Positions 47,271 to 60,274 of a stretch of DNA of 64,000 nt are shown here, in pieces (the first letter of the stretch is position 1; the number at the start of each line of letters is the position of its first letter). The notes under the pieces are model-generated. The model was not told where the DNA came from, did no database searches, and worked only from the letters and a program-made list of their open reading frames with translations. The position numbers and the translations under genes are program-made. This DNA is from Brachionus koreanus (lineage: Eukaryota; Rotifera; Eurotatoria; Ploima; Brachionidae), in NCBI GenBank assembly GCA_016987375.1, contig PJRA01000509.1:1408295-1472294 (forward strand). The letters are read 5' to 3'.

Positions 47271-47941
47271 TTATCCTTTTAATTATTTATTTCTTAAAAA
47301 ACTTAAAATTAATTTAAAAAGGAACTTTGTCTCTTTTTTATCAAATTTTTGGTATCATTTTGAATTAATTAATTTTTTATTTAAATATTTATATCAATAA
47401 TTTAAATAAATTTAAAAAATAGATTTAGAGCTTTAAATAATGAGCATAAGACCAATACTTGATTTTAAATGAGCCAATTTCATAGTAATTTGTAAAGCTG
47501 GTTTAAAGATTCAAGAGAACTATGTTTTATTTTGGCCTTGTTAGAAAATCGAATTGAATTCATAAAATAGAATTATTTTGATTATTTTTACACTTGTATA
47601 TTTAAATCTAAGAAAGCAGCTTGGCAGAATTCTATTTAATGGATAAACAATCTAAAACATAACTTATGTAGTTATTGATTTATTCAAATTAATAATATTT
47701 TATTCATTTAAGAAACGAATATTAATATTTTTGAGCCTTTGAAACACCAATAATTCATAGAAAAACAAAAAATATAAATTCTCTGAAAGGATTATACACG
47801 CTTCGTATTCATCGCCTACTTCTTTATTTTTGAAATATCATTTTAAAAATATTTAAAATAATTCTTGCAAAATTTTATCAACCTTTCTCAACGAAATATG
47901 ATGAAAAAAAAGGGTGGTATTAAATCGATCTCTAGAATTAG

Positions 47942-47990
47942 TTAATGGCATATAATTATGACCTGAGTCTATTTTATGCAAAAAAAAACA
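47942..47990 (-). repeat. Terminal inverted repeat, right copy
   Basis: Reverse complement of 47,220-47,263. It lies about 110 nt beyond the 3' end of the MULE transposase pseudogene, where a TIR is expected. Confidence 0.85.
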
Positions 47991-48103
47991 AAAATACTGA
48001 ATTTAGACCAAATTATTTTATTTAATGCTATTTCTAAGAAGAAAGTAACACAAATTTACTAATTAGAACAAAAAAATAAAAAAATAATCAAAAATAACTT
48101 AAT

Positions 48104-49720
48104 TTATTTATTTTTGTTTTTTGATCCGACTGGTCTTCCGTGCTTATTTTTCGATAATTTTTCAATAAATTCAAATCTTCCTTTTTTTGCTAATGGCTCT
48201 GCTATCTCTTCTGTTTCAGAATTTTCGCAAATACTGATAGCTTTTTCATTTATTGCTTGAGTTTCATTTGGCTGTTTTGTCAATCCTTTTGTTGTAAGTT
48301 TCGGACGTCCTGGACGTCTTTTTCTTTCGAGAGGAATGTTCATTGCAATTTCTTTGAAGTTACAGAGTTCTAAAATAAGATAAATTAGATATTCATATTA
48401 AAAAAAAATTTAAATACTTACTTAATCGAGAGCTTATGGCAATCACATGATCACATTTATAGTTTTTTAACCATCCTCCGCAAGTGCATCTACTCAATTC
48501 CCATTCTTCTTGGTTTATATTCACTTGATAGAATGAGTTGATAAAATCAATAAAATCATCGAAATTATATATTGTCTCAAAACTTTGACTGGAGTTACGC
48601 TTTGCTTCAGAATTTTGAACGTTAATTGATCTTTTGATGGAATATAATATTTGCCCTCAATTTTCAAAACTCGTTTATCAAGCCGTTGCCACTTGTAAGC
48701 ATGTGTCCAATCCTGTGTTGTTATTACTGGCTTAGCATAGAATTCTAAATAATTGTAATTTTTGACTTGAGTCATCTCACCCATTGACTCAACAACTGAG
48801 ACTTTTGAGTGATTCTTTGACCATTTAGACACTAAGTCGAACATCTCTTGTAGGCATTGCTTTAATGGTAATCTCTTGCGCAAACCGCCATTGTGAAAAT
48901 CTTTTATAACACGATGTGATGACTCTAGACCATTACTTGTACTTGGCTTTCCAATCAAATAACCTTCAAACCATCCGTTTCTACCTTCAACGCACCATTG
49001 TCTATTAAAATACTCCAAAAATTCTGTAACTTTCTGATCATTGATTGTTTTCCATTTTTCTTGGAACAGCTGAGTCAAACTTATCTACTGAGTCAACAAC
49101 TTGAATTGCCAAAATATCTCATCGTATTTTTTGTCTTAATGTTAATTCGATACGATTTAATTCGCTATCAATATTTCGTATAACATGTGCCCAGCAATTT
49201 ACACGCTAAAAAAATTAATTTACGAAAATTACTTTTTACTAAAAAACTAAAAATTACTAAAAAAATCTTTAAAACCATTAGTAATTTCAGGTGCATTGTC
49301 TGCTATTAGGGAATCAGGCTCGTATTCGACTCCTATAATATTTTCCACAGTTCTTTTGACTGTTCTGAAAATAAATGCGAAATCTTCTTGTTTTTCGTTT
49401 GTGGTTATTCCGATGCGGAAATGATGAAATTTCTTGTTGTTGTCTGTAGTTCCAATTGTTAAAGACGGATACCCTTCATATACAAGTTTGTATGTCGCAT
49501 CGGCAAAAATATGTTTCGTTTAAATAGCTAAGCTCATAAGTCTCTTAGTCGTAATAAACAATCTAAATCATTTTTTTTCGATGCTTGGATCATGCATTTT
49601 CCAAGGAAAGAAAACTACAGAAAGGAAAATAAGTTTTACCTTTTCCTCTGGTTATTCTCTTAGAATTAGGTACAAAAACCTGATTTTGAGATATGTTATT
49701 GGGGATTTCTTGGATTAAGG
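48104..49720 (-). pseudogene. MULE (Mutator-like) DDE transposase, broken
   Basis: Minus-strand pieces in order: a start-like MSLIQEIPNN (about 49,724); PWKMHDPSIEKK (about 49,600) before a frameshift; IFADATYKLVYEGYPSLTIG (first DDE Asp in FADATY, about 49,505); PDSLIADNAPEITNGF (second Asp, about 49,300); NCWAHVIRNIDSELNRI (about 49,190) with a frameshift and stop near 49,100; a 185-codon open frame 49078-48521 with STSNGLESSHRVIKDF (third acidic region); and a last exon 48343-48104 with basic AT-hook-like motifs RPGRPK and HGRPVGSKNKNK. The order FADATY...ADNAPE...NCWAH...STSNGLE is that of MULE transposases. The zinc-finger N-terminus is missing or lies in the assembly gap. At least two disruptions make it non-functional as assembled. 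Confidence 0.7.
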
Positions 49721-49879
49721 ACATATTTTTTAAATTTGTAAATGGATTTAGGGTATAAAATTACATTGGTATATAAATGGTGAAGAGTTGATAATAAAAA
49801 AGAAGCATTAAAGATTAAAAGCGGAAATTTCCATTGAACATTATTGGATTAGTTAATATTTAGTTTTGTTTTTTTTTTG

Positions 49880-50544
49880 NNNNNNNNNNNNNNNNNNNNN
49901 NNNNNNNNNNNNNNNNNNNNNNNNNNNNNNNNNNNNNNNNNNNNNNNNNNNNNNNNNNNNNNNNNNNNNNNNNNNNNNNNNNNNNNNNNNNNNNNNNNNN
50001 NNNNNNNNNNNNNNNNNNNNNNNNNNNNNNNNNNNNNNNNNNNNNNNNNNNNNNNNNNNNNNNNNNNNNNNNNNNNNNNNNNNNNNNNNNNNNNNNNNNN
50101 NNNNNNNNNNNNNNNNNNNNNNNNNNNNNNNNNNNNNNNNNNNNNNNNNNNNNNNNNNNNNNNNNNNNNNNNNNNNNNNNNNNNNNNNNNNNNNNNNNNN
50201 NNNNNNNNNNNNNNNNNNNNNNNNNNNNNNNNNNNNNNNNNNNNNNNNNNNNNNNNNNNNNNNNNNNNNNNNNNNNNNNNNNNNNNNNNNNNNNNNNNNN
50301 NNNNNNNNNNNNNNNNNNNNNNNNNNNNNNNNNNNNNNNNNNNNNNNNNNNNNNNNNNNNNNNNNNNNNNNNNNNNNNNNNNNNNNNNNNNNNNNNNNNN
50401 NNNNNNNNNNNNNNNNNNNNNNNNNNNNNNNNNNNNNNNNNNNNNNNNNNNNNNNNNNNNNNNNNNNNNNNNNNNNNNNNNNNNNNNNNNNNNNNNNNNN
50501 NNNNNNNNNNNNNNNNNNNNNNNNNNNNNNNNNNNNNNNNNNNN
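49880..50544. other. Assembly gap (Ns)
   Basis: 665 undetermined bases directly beyond the MULE pseudogene; repeats probably prevented assembly. Confidence 1.
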
Positions 50545-52430
50545 TTATGGTTTAGTTAATAATTTGTTTGATCTTTGGTTAATTCTTTAAATTTGATTTC
50601 AGATTACTAGCTGATTAACCTTAAAATTTAAGAAAACTGCATCTGATTTTTTTGTTGAAATATAGAGCAATAGTTTTTTTGATCGTAGTATTTGTCCTTG
50701 TGCTAATTTAATCTTTTGTATCAAAATTCGACTAAGCAGTCATTTATCAAGATTATCATTAATTATTATCTCAATTATATTTGTTTATTTAAATTGAACC
50801 TCATAAGCAAGTCATCTTATTGTGCAATTTTGTAAAAAGCAAAAAGCTGTAATCTAATGTATCAATGAGTATTATTTTGTTCATACTTTGTAATCATTGC
50901 AAAATGAGACATTTTTAAGACCAAAGAAATTCTAATGATTTTTCAAAAAAAAATATTAAATAATTGCACAGTTTCCTTTGACGTGTGTTGTTTCAAGAAG
51001 ATCACATGTTTAATTATAGACAAGTTATTAATTAAGAGATTATAAGAATTTCAAAATACACAAAATAAAGAATAAAAGTATGACAAAGGATTTTCATTCA
51101 AATAGATAAATAAAAATTCTTTGAAAAATATCATTTTAAAATGCATTGTTTAATTTGAGATAAACAAATTTAAAAATTGTTTACCTAAAATGGTTGAAAA
51201 TTTTTTGACTTTCTCTGAAAATAATTGTATTTAAATTTTGATTATTAATAAAAAGATCCTTGATGACGTAATAACTAAAAATTTTAATCATTGAATTATT
51301 TGAATAAAATAAAATTTTAACGTTTACGATTTATATACTTAAATAAATAGATTTTTATAAAATTCAATGAAAAAGGCTTTGAATATTTATTAAATACAAA
51401 TGTCTAGAATTAAATAAAACCTTAAATTTTGTGATAAAATATCAATGCTGATCCAGGATTATCAGAAGAGCTAATATTGTATATGAACAATTTAGTATTA
51501 AATTGAACTAATTTTCCTCTTTTTTATTTGATTTAAAAATAAAAACTTAAGAAATAATAAAGGTCGAAAATCTAAAGACTATTTTTAAACAAAGAAATCT
51601 TAGCAGATTAAAACTTTATTGATAAAACTTTTAAATGAATGCTAAATAATTAGAAGTCAAAAGTCAAGTGATGCTACTTTGTAGTCGGCTTAATAGATAA
51701 ACATGTCCATTGTATCTTTTTGGCTAATATTCATCATTTAATCTTTAGTAATTATTCTAATAAAAAAAATAAAACTTTATAAAAAAGATTTTCAATCAAA
51801 ATAAGCTAGTCATCAAAACAAAAATAATATTTGATATACAATGGAAACTTGGCGCACGTCACAAAAATAACAACCAAGATAGAGTATTTAACCCATTTGT
51901 AAGTATTAATAATTTCCGTATTTAAAAAGTGTGTTTAATTACTATACGACTGTTGACCAAAAACTCAACGAAAAGCAATATTTTTACCAACACTACTTTA
52001 ATTATAACAATTAATACAAAATAAACAAGCAAACTCTCATTTTTGTCTCTAACCTTAAAATTCATAGACTAAATCCAATCTTTAGCCAATTTGTATTCAT
52101 CAATTTAAAGGTCAATTTTTAATTATTCAAAAAGAACAATACAAACAAACTATTGGGCTTTTAGTTCGTCAATTTTGTTCGCTTAGAACGGTTAATTTAA
52201 ATAAAATAGTCAATTTACCTTTTGATTTTTGTTCCAATTTTTGAAAATTATTTTAATTCTATAAAGAAATCACATCTGATTCAATTAATCCAATATTAAC
52301 CTAATTTAAGGAATCGATTTCCAAAAACAAAAAGTTCAAAGATTTTTGATGCTATTTAATTCCATTAGAGTAAAATAAAAAAATCAAACTGAAGTTACAT
52401 ATTTTAAAACGACTTAAAAATCTGTTCAAA
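50545..52430. other. AT-rich intergenic region, nothing recognised
   Basis: About 1.9 kb between the gap and the TIR gene without a supported frame or repeat. Confidence 0.6.
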
Positions 52431-55400
52431 ATGAATTCTCAATCACTTACAATTGTCATTAAAATTGGAAACATTATTAAATCGCTTAAAAAGCTGCCTG
52501 AAAGTGAATATGAAAGCGATCAGTGCTTGGAATATTTTAAAAAAATTGACAATTCATTTAATGATGAGAAAAGTTTGCGAGCTGACATCGCCAAAACAAT
52601 GATCGAGCATCAATATCCTGGTAATTTTTAAAAAACAAATTTCTTTTATTTTTCTAGTTTTTTTTTTTTTCATTTAATTGTTAACTTTTAAGATATTGCT
52701 TTTAAATGTCTTAAATTTTATACGCGCAAGAACCTTTTTGAAAATGAGCAGACTTGGCCATGTTCATTCTACCTTCTCCGATCTATTTGGAACTATTCGG
52801 ACATCAATCCCGACTTGGCTACTGTATGAATCTATCCAAATATTCATGTATTTTATATTGTTAGCTAACTTACCTTTTTTTGTAGGCATGCACCGGTTTT
52901 ATTCCTATTTTACTTGACTTTTTGACCAACGAATGTTTATTATCTTCGGATGAAGAGGTTAATTTAAGTGATAAATATAAATCTTTGATTATAAAATCAT
53001 CTAAATTACGCGGGCTTTATTTAAAGGATGAAAAGTTGTACAAATTATCATTAAATATACTAAACAATATTGCTCATCAGCCGGAGACCAAGATAGCCTT
53101 TCAACAAAATCAGGCTTCAAAAGTATTTCTATCACACGAGTTTATTAAGAAATAATTTTTTATTTTCTTTTTATTTTACTCAAAGATATTAAAAAATTTA
53201 ACTCATTCAATTCACAGTGAACATCTAAAAGTGTTGATATATTTAATATTGGCTCAAATAGTCAATGAAAATGAATTTGACAAACTAAATGATCCTTCAG
53301 GTGAATAAATTTTTTGAATAAAAGTTTAGTATAATAATTTTTTTTATTTTAAGCGGAAGTAATTGACTCAATTGCGTCTTACGTAAAGGAGTCACTTAAA
53401 AAAGACAGGCGCTACAAAGGGATTAGCACAAACGAATATTTGGAGTGTTTGGCTAAGCTTGCAGTGACAAAATCTAACAAAATAAAAGTATTTTTTACCT
53501 CTTTTTATTTTTATTTTATACGTTGAAGCTTCTATGCTCAAATTTTGAAACAAAAGCATCTGTTTTGAATAAAAGTACAATGGCTGATTTTATCTGCATA
53601 ATAAATCTGAAAAATTTTAAAACAATTTTTCAAAAATTCCCTAATTCAATAAAAAAATAATGTCTAAAAGTTATCTAAAATAATAAAATTTAACTAAAAT
53701 CATTTAAGGACCATTTGTGGCCTTCCATTAGACTAATTTCAGTTAAGTTTATTAGAGAAATTCATAAATATTGAGTCATTATTTGATTTATTTATTATAA
53801 AATTATTTATTAAACCATTTTATTAGATATTTATTGATTTATTTTCTAAATAAAGGTCTTTCCTTTTAACCCAGCGTTAGTAAACCCTTAATATTTTTGA
53901 AAATATAATAAATGGTAAATATTAAGTCATTATTAAATTGTTTTTACGATCATTTTAGAATGTTATCAATAAAATTTTATTATAAACTTAAATTTACATT
54001 ATAGACAAAGCAATCTCCTAACAATATAATCAGAGGTGTCCAGTTATTTAAACTTTCTGATCAGCAAAAATGTGTTTTTTTAGAATAAAAAAAATTTTCT
54101 TGAAAAATTAAAAAGCGAAAAAACGGAAAATTAATTGAATAAAATAGCCTTTGAAGATTGTTTTAAAAAATTTCCTTTTTTTCGTATTTTAAAGAAAATT
54201 CTATTTAATGGAATATTTGATTAGTGATTTCTTTTATTTTTTAATAATATGATCATATTTTGACGATCTTCTTTATGATATTTTAATTTCAAAATATCAT
54301 ATTTTTTTGTCAAAAACCGATCATTTAATTATCAATATTAAAATATGATCAAAATTTATTTTTTACAAAGGTTTATGAAACTGGAATATTAGTTGTTTTG
54401 AAACAAATATTGACCAGCTCAAGTGTAATTGATGAACAAGTTCATATTCTAACATGTTTGTGGAATTTATGCTTTGACGAAAAACTAGGAGAAGTGATTA
54501 AAAAGGATAAAGAACTTAACCAAATTTTAGGAAATATTCGCAATATATCACCATGTGAGGAGATGCAAAAAAAAGCGGATGGTATTATGTTCACTTTAAA
54601 TGATCTGGGCAAGAAAGTAGATCCTAAAGTTCAACTGAGACAAAATCATGTGATGATTAGTTATAATTGGGCCTCAAGAGACATGTGCATTAGAATCAAG
54701 GATGAACTAAAAGTAAAATTTAAAAAATGTTTCTATATTTTTATTTGAAATATTTTTAAAATATTTAAGGCCAGAGGAGTTCAAGTTTGGATCGATGTGG
54801 AGCAAATATATGGAAGCACACTCTCAAGTATGGCTGAAGCTGTGGAAAACGCGAGCGTTTTTTTAATGTGTGTGAGCGAAAAATACTACCAAAGTCCAAA
54901 TTGCAGACTGGAGGCCGAGTACGCAGTTAAATTGCAAAAGCCAATCATACCACTAATAATGCAGCAAGATTATACACCTTTGGGCTGGTTGGGAATCACA
55001 ATTGGTGGAAAAATTTACTACAAATTTTATGGTGCTAGATTCAATTTTGATCATACAATTTCCAGTGTAATGAAAGAGATAAACCGATATTACCAGGACG
55101 ATAAGCCAAAATCAAGACAATCAACCAGTTCTAACAATTCTAGCTCAGTATGCAACAATTTATCGATAACATACAACAATAATCTAAATGGATCGAATTG
55201 TATTGAATACCATCGAAAAGGAGGGTCGTTTTCGACCAGGCAATCCAACGAATCAATGAACTCGAAGCAATCAAATTTGATTGAATGGTCATCTAAGGAT
55301 GTTAAATCTTGGCTTATATCGCTGAACATGTCGACTTGGATCAGCGATTCGGACATATTTGACAATGTTAATGGAAGTTTGCTTAAAGAGCTCTATGAAA

Positions 55401-55632
55401 TAAAAAAAACTGTATGAGCAATATTTTTATTTAATTTTTAAGAACAATTTTTATTTATACTTTTTTTAAGGCACCAGAATTTTTTTACTCAATGATAAAA
55501 TCAAAATTAACAAATAATAGTCATACACTCAAGCATAAACCGAATGGGTCCTATTCAATGAACGATTTTAGTCTAGCAGATCTTTTGAAACTGTCTCACG
55601 AGCTAGATGAATTGTTTAAGTCTAAATATTAA
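52431..55632 (+). CDS. ARM-TIR-SAM protein (putative NAD+-cleaving TIR immune or stress protein)
   Basis: Eight exons: 52431-52620, 52693-52823, 52886-53122, 53186-53300, 53354-53487, 54371-54712, 54770-55411, 55471-55632; all GT-AG and in phase, 650 residues. Residues about 50-350 are Leu-rich helical repeats of armadillo type (YKLSLNILNNIAHQPETKIA; HILTCLWNLCFDEKLGEVIK). A TIR domain spans about 361-471: box 1 VMISYNWASRDMCIRIKDEL, ARGVQVWIDVEQI, VFLMCVSEKYYQSPNCRLEA, KPIIPLIM, LGWLGITIGGK. The glutamate in CRLEAEYA (residue 431) sits where SARM1 and plant TIRs have their NADase catalytic Glu. A Ser/Asn-rich linker (480-545) leads to a SAM-like domain (about 555-640: WSSKDVKSWLISLNM, NGSLLKELYEI, FSLADLLKLSHELDELF). 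SARM1 is ARM-SAM-SAM-TIR, so the order is rearranged. No signal peptide or membrane segment: cytosolic. Confidence 0.85.
53488..54370 (+). other. Large intron in the TIR gene
   Basis: An 883-nt AT-rich intron just before the exon carrying the first part of the TIR domain. It contains a small inverted repeat around 54,247-54,347 (two ATGATCATATTTTGA-like arms). Confidence 0.55.
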
Positions 55633-57000
55633 CTCTTAATTTATATTTATTGATGAATTTAATACATTTAGTTGTAAAAATTTAATTTCAAATCAATTTT
55701 TTTATTTATATTAAAATAAAAAATTTATAGCTAATTTACTTTTTAAATTAGAATATTTTTTTCTAAGGATCAATAAATATTTAAAATAGATTTGTACAAA
55801 AATCGATTAATAATGCCTCATTTTTATAATTTATCATCAATGAAAAATGTTATCTTTTTTTCCTGAATGATAACAGTTAAATATAAAATAGGAAAAATTT
55901 AATAAAAATATTTTTAAAAGCAACTTTAAATTTGACCATTTTTTACTTAAAGATCACTTTTAAATTAAGGTAAAATTTCTTTTTTGCGCTGATTATGTAA
56001 CAAAAGATAAATATTGAAACAATATTTGAGTTTATTTAAGAAAAAATTTAATTTGTTTTGTATCAAAATTAAATTTTGTAGTCTAAGCAACAATAATTTG
56101 CCATTATACAACAATATCTTAAGCATTAAAGTTAATCTAATAGTTTTTTTTTGTTTTGTCATAACGGGAGTATCTTATGATGTCAAAATCATATTTCAAA
56201 TGAAAAAATTTTTTGAACGCGCAAATATTTGCATGACTAATTTTCTGATTTTTTGCTTTATAACCTGGTATTAAATTTTAGCTGAAAATGACAAGTCTCT
56301 TCAAGCAGGTAATTTTAAACAAATTCTTATTTTGAGATTCTATTTTTTTCTCTTAAAAAAATCATACAGAACATATTTAATTTTGAGATTTAATTTCAGG
56401 CAGAACATAACCATTTGTTTTTACTATTGTTATTAGTGTTAAATTTTTGATGGATATTTAATTTTACTTTGAACAAAACAGCTGAAATGAATGAATAGGT
56501 GAATTTTCGAAAAGAATAATTTTTATCTTTATGAAAATGTATCGAGAGAAAGGAGTTAAGAATCTTATCGAGTAAAGAATAATTAAGTTGAGCAAATAAT
56601 AAACAATAATTAGGAATGAAGACTGATTAGATTTTTTTCTTATCAACTCATTTAAACATAATAATTAGTGATTAGATTGAAATAATCTAGTCCTTCCTGA
56701 ATTCTTAACTATAATTAAATCTTGAAATCTTTTAATTAGCATTGTGAATATTTCATAGTAATTTTGATATTTTGAACTAAATTTTAACCAGCATATATTC
56801 ACACAAATTAAATAAAATTTTCTTTTCATAAATCAATAAAATTTTATTGTATAATTTTATTAAATAAATAAATAAATAAAAAACCAAGTGTTGCAAATGT
56901 GCTAAGTCCCTGCAGAGATTTAAGTGTTCAATTAAAAATATGGCATTATTTTATCCAAATGTCAGTCATTTTTCTAATTTCAAATTAACTTTAGTTGAAA
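55633..57000. other. AT-rich region 3' of the TIR gene
   Basis: No gene recognised; open frames near 56,020 are Leu/Asn/Phe low-complexity. Confidence 0.6.
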
Positions 57001-59000
57001 AAAAAATATTATTGCTTATTTTGTCGACAATATGAGCCCATCCACAGGAGGTCAATAGCCTATTCCCAATAAGTCCTAATTGTTTGTTACATAAGATCGC
57101 TTAAAAGGGCAAAATATGCTAGTGCTTAATGCGCTTCCAATTTTTTCAATTAGGATTTAAAATGCTTCAAGAGAAAAAACAATTGAAACAATTAAGCACT
57201 CGAAAGATTACACAATTTATTTACTCTGATAGTTATTCTTAAAGTTTAGTCGGAAGAGTAAATTTCAAGAGACTCTGATGATTTTGTTTTTGTGCTCGAT
57301 AAAACTCTTAAAGGAACATATTTGAGATAATTGACTTAATTAAAGTTTGCACGGGGAAACAGCCCCGTGACATGCAAGAACAGTTTGAAATAGATAAGCA
57401 AATAATCGATAAAAATCGATTTTATTATTTGCATGATAAAATTCAATAAGTAAGCATGTGTGTTAATTTTCATTTTTTTTTAAATAGCTCTAATATCGGT
57501 TTAGATTTCAATTGAGGAAAACTAGAATACATAAGGCATGGTTCTCGCGTGAATATAAACACATCCGTTCGAGACCCATGATTCGTGAATAATAATAATA
57601 ATAATCGATTCACTTAACCGAATTTATGTCAATCAATCAATTTTTGAAATCATTTGAAATCAAGGTGGCCTCTATTTCAAAAATGATCTCTCTATTCTTT
57701 TTGTTGCTGGCCTATTCAACAACAAAAAATTAATTCAAATCTAATTTTCCTCATTTGAATTCGAATAGTGGCAATTAGGCGCATTATTTTTTTTGAATAT
57801 TTTTTTTTGATTTAAAAAAAAGAAAAAAATTTTTTTTTTAATTACATTTTTAGAATTTTCAGCATTAGCCACAACTAGTAGCTTTTGGCTATTTGTTAGT
57901 CGAGTAAATACTATTAAATGAATCGAAACAGTCCTTCCTGTATTCGATTTCGAGAAAAAGAGCTTTCAAAATTGTTTGTTTTCTACTCTTAATTAGTTGG
58001 CTCAAATTCCACTCTCAACTCTCTGTTTTATTAGTTCTTTTTCTCTCTCTGTTTTAGTCTATTTGGAAACCGAAACCATCCATTCAAGAATGTTTCTAAT
58101 TGTTTACACTGGACTCAAATTTCTTTAGCAAATTATCTTTAAATGTTGACATGGTTTCTATTTATTTCGCCCTTAATGGCACCGTCCATCTAATTTAAAC
58201 ACTCTAAGCTGTTAAGAAACTCAAGTTTTTTAATTTTATCTTTTGAGAGAAAAAAAAAGTTAAATAAAATTGACACAAAAAAAAGTTCAAAAATTTATCA
58301 GTTAGGATAGATTTTTTTTAATGCGATCATAGAAATATAGTGATCGAAACTGTTTTAGATTAGTTGTTTTCAACAAGAAGATTAAAAGCCTCATTTGATC
58401 TAAATGCTTTGAGCTTTAATTGAGCTTTAGTTGCATAATAATTATAGTTGTAAAAGAGAAAATTTAAAACAGAATTCAAAACTATTTTTGTGCAGAGCAA
58501 GAGAATTTAGAGCGAGCGCACTTAAATCCTGGTTTATAAAGCTCTTCAGTAATAGTTGTTTTTATCGTTTGGAATGTTTTTGTTTGTTTTTGTTTGAGTC
58601 TCTTCGGTATTTTTACAATCGATGTCTTTAAAAAACTTGGTCAGATAAAGAGGGTAGTTCGCTTTCTAGAATTAATTTAGAACAAACAAATTAAATGATA
58701 TAATAGAAGGCGATTTGTGACGATGAATTCTTGTTTCTTGTTCAAATATTTGTTTTATTTTAAAATTACTTCGCTTTTCAAATTTAAAAAATCTAGTTTT
58801 TAATTTTTTCTTTTATTTTCTAGAGAAGCAATGCTACTACAAATAATGAGTATTTTACTAATCTCCAGAGTCGGAGTTTTATTTAAGATTTTGCAATTAT
58901 TTTTTTTTTGTTGACCATGTTTACCGATATTTCATTCAGTTCTCTTTGCAATATTATCAGCAAACTCTCATTAATTTTCCGATCGTCAGAGAAATAACTT
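57000..59000. promoter_or_regulatory. GC-raised noncoding block
   Basis: Less AT-rich than the flanks, with no sustained coding frame. Contains the GC-rich hairpin at 57,350-57,369, an (AAT)n repeat at about 57,588-57,606 and short runs of CTCTCT. Putative regulatory or noncoding transcribed DNA (inference). Confidence 0.3.
57350..57369. repeat. GC-rich perfect hairpin
   Basis: CACGGGG and CCCCGTG separated by AAACA(G), a 7-bp G/C stem in DNA that is otherwise about 80% A+T. Flanking TTGC/GCAA can extend it with a bulge. Confidence 0.7.
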
Positions 59001-59977
59001 GAAATTGAGTAAATAGTTGTGTTAATAATTTAATTATTTTAGTTCTTAGCCACTGGGTTATATAAAGCTAGAATGATTGAGCAATAGTTCATCGGAATAT
59101 TTCACAGACTTACTATGGGCACAATAAAGGATAAGCAAAATATCATTCAATTCAAATATTTTTGAGAAAATTATTATTTTTACTCTGCATAAGAGTGTAT
59201 TTTTTTTTTTGATGGAAATTTAAAAAATCAAAGATTTAAGTCCTATAGAATTGAATATTGGTATGGTATCTGCATTTTTCTCTTTTGCTAATTTATTTGA
59301 GTGTATTTGATTAGGAAAATGAAAGAATTAACCTAATTGAAACCTGAATCTTTTTTTTGGTAATAAAAAACTTTTTTTTTTTTAATTATTAATAAATTTG
59401 TAAGTCATTTTTTTTTCTATTTGTGTTTAAGTAACAATAAAATACGCAAATAAAAAAATTGAGGGCTTTTAACTTATGCATTTTCAATAAATGACAATAC
59501 AAATGTTTAATTTTGTTTAGAATTAACTTGAACAATCTTTGAACTTTGACTTTAATCGTTAAAACATCAATAAATCTTGATATGAACAATCTATCAATAC
59601 TTAAAAGATTTCTCAAGCTTTAAGTTTGATTAAATCAAAACAAAATAGAACATCAACTAAAATTTTCTTACTAACAACATGCTCAATACTCAGTAAGAGC
59701 TTATCAAGCCTATATAACATTGTTTTGTATTTAAGTGATTCAAAAGTTTGATTTAGCTTGGGAGGCCAATCAAATCGACCAGGTAAATAGCTGAGGGTTT
59801 CCGATTTGATCTTGTGAGAAAGTAAATAAGCAAGGCTAGATTAGAATTCATTTGAATATTGACGATTATATCAAATGCTTAGCGGTAGAGCGCATCTTTA
59901 GAAAAAAAAAGAAGTTGTTATTTCAAATATTTGGTTAAAACTCGCGTGATTTCCTAACCCAGGGGTGTTAACGTTTG

Positions 59978-60000
59978 TTGTTCAAGTAGCACTTGAACAA
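59978..60000. repeat. Perfect 10-bp inverted repeat
   Basis: TTGTTCAAGT, AGC, ACTTGAACAA: a 10-bp perfect stem with a 3-nt loop. Confidence 0.8.
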
Positions 60001-60232
60001 AAAACAATAAAGCTCGTTACACAATTGTTTAATCACATCAGGAATTCTAAATTCTATTTTTCTGTCAAACTCGGATACAAAATTCTCATTTTATTTTAAA
60101 TTGTGATTAAAAAAAATATGAAAAAGAGACCGTCTGGCTTACCAGGCGATTTTGAGACACAAGCCAGCTCGATAATCTTCGCAGAATATGTGCTCGTATT
60201 GGAATTTTTATTAATTCCTTGTTTAAACTCAC

Positions 60233-60274
60233 CGTCGTCCGTGTAGTAGTTGTCCAAACATAGCCATCGGTCAT
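60233..60274 (-). CDS. Candidate first coding exon (14 codons)
   Basis: Minus strand: ATG opens MTDGYVWTTTTRTT and runs to an excellent donor G|GTGAGT at 60,232. Upstream text (CATCCAAGCTTAG) also looks like an acceptor. The frame stays open on both sides (60,319-60,107). G+C is raised relative to the flanks. No partner exon was identified at lower coordinates and the peptide is not recognised, so this is tentative. Confidence 0.28.

Noticed and set aside
49866..50590. Open frames spanning the N run
   Set aside because: Translate undetermined bases only.
55965..56646. Open frames 3' of the TIR gene
   Set aside because: Low-complexity Leu/Asn/Ile text on both strands.
57555..57580. B-box-like GTTCGAGACCC
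   Set aside because: No A box or cloverleaf around it.
58431..58631. 66-codon plus-strand frame
   Set aside because: No family similarity, no splice context; Cys/Phe/Leu-rich chance frame in less AT-rich DNA.
59877..59940. tRNA-like A-box string TTAGCGGTAGAGC
   Set aside because: No matching acceptor stem or clear B box; at most an old tRNA-derived relic.
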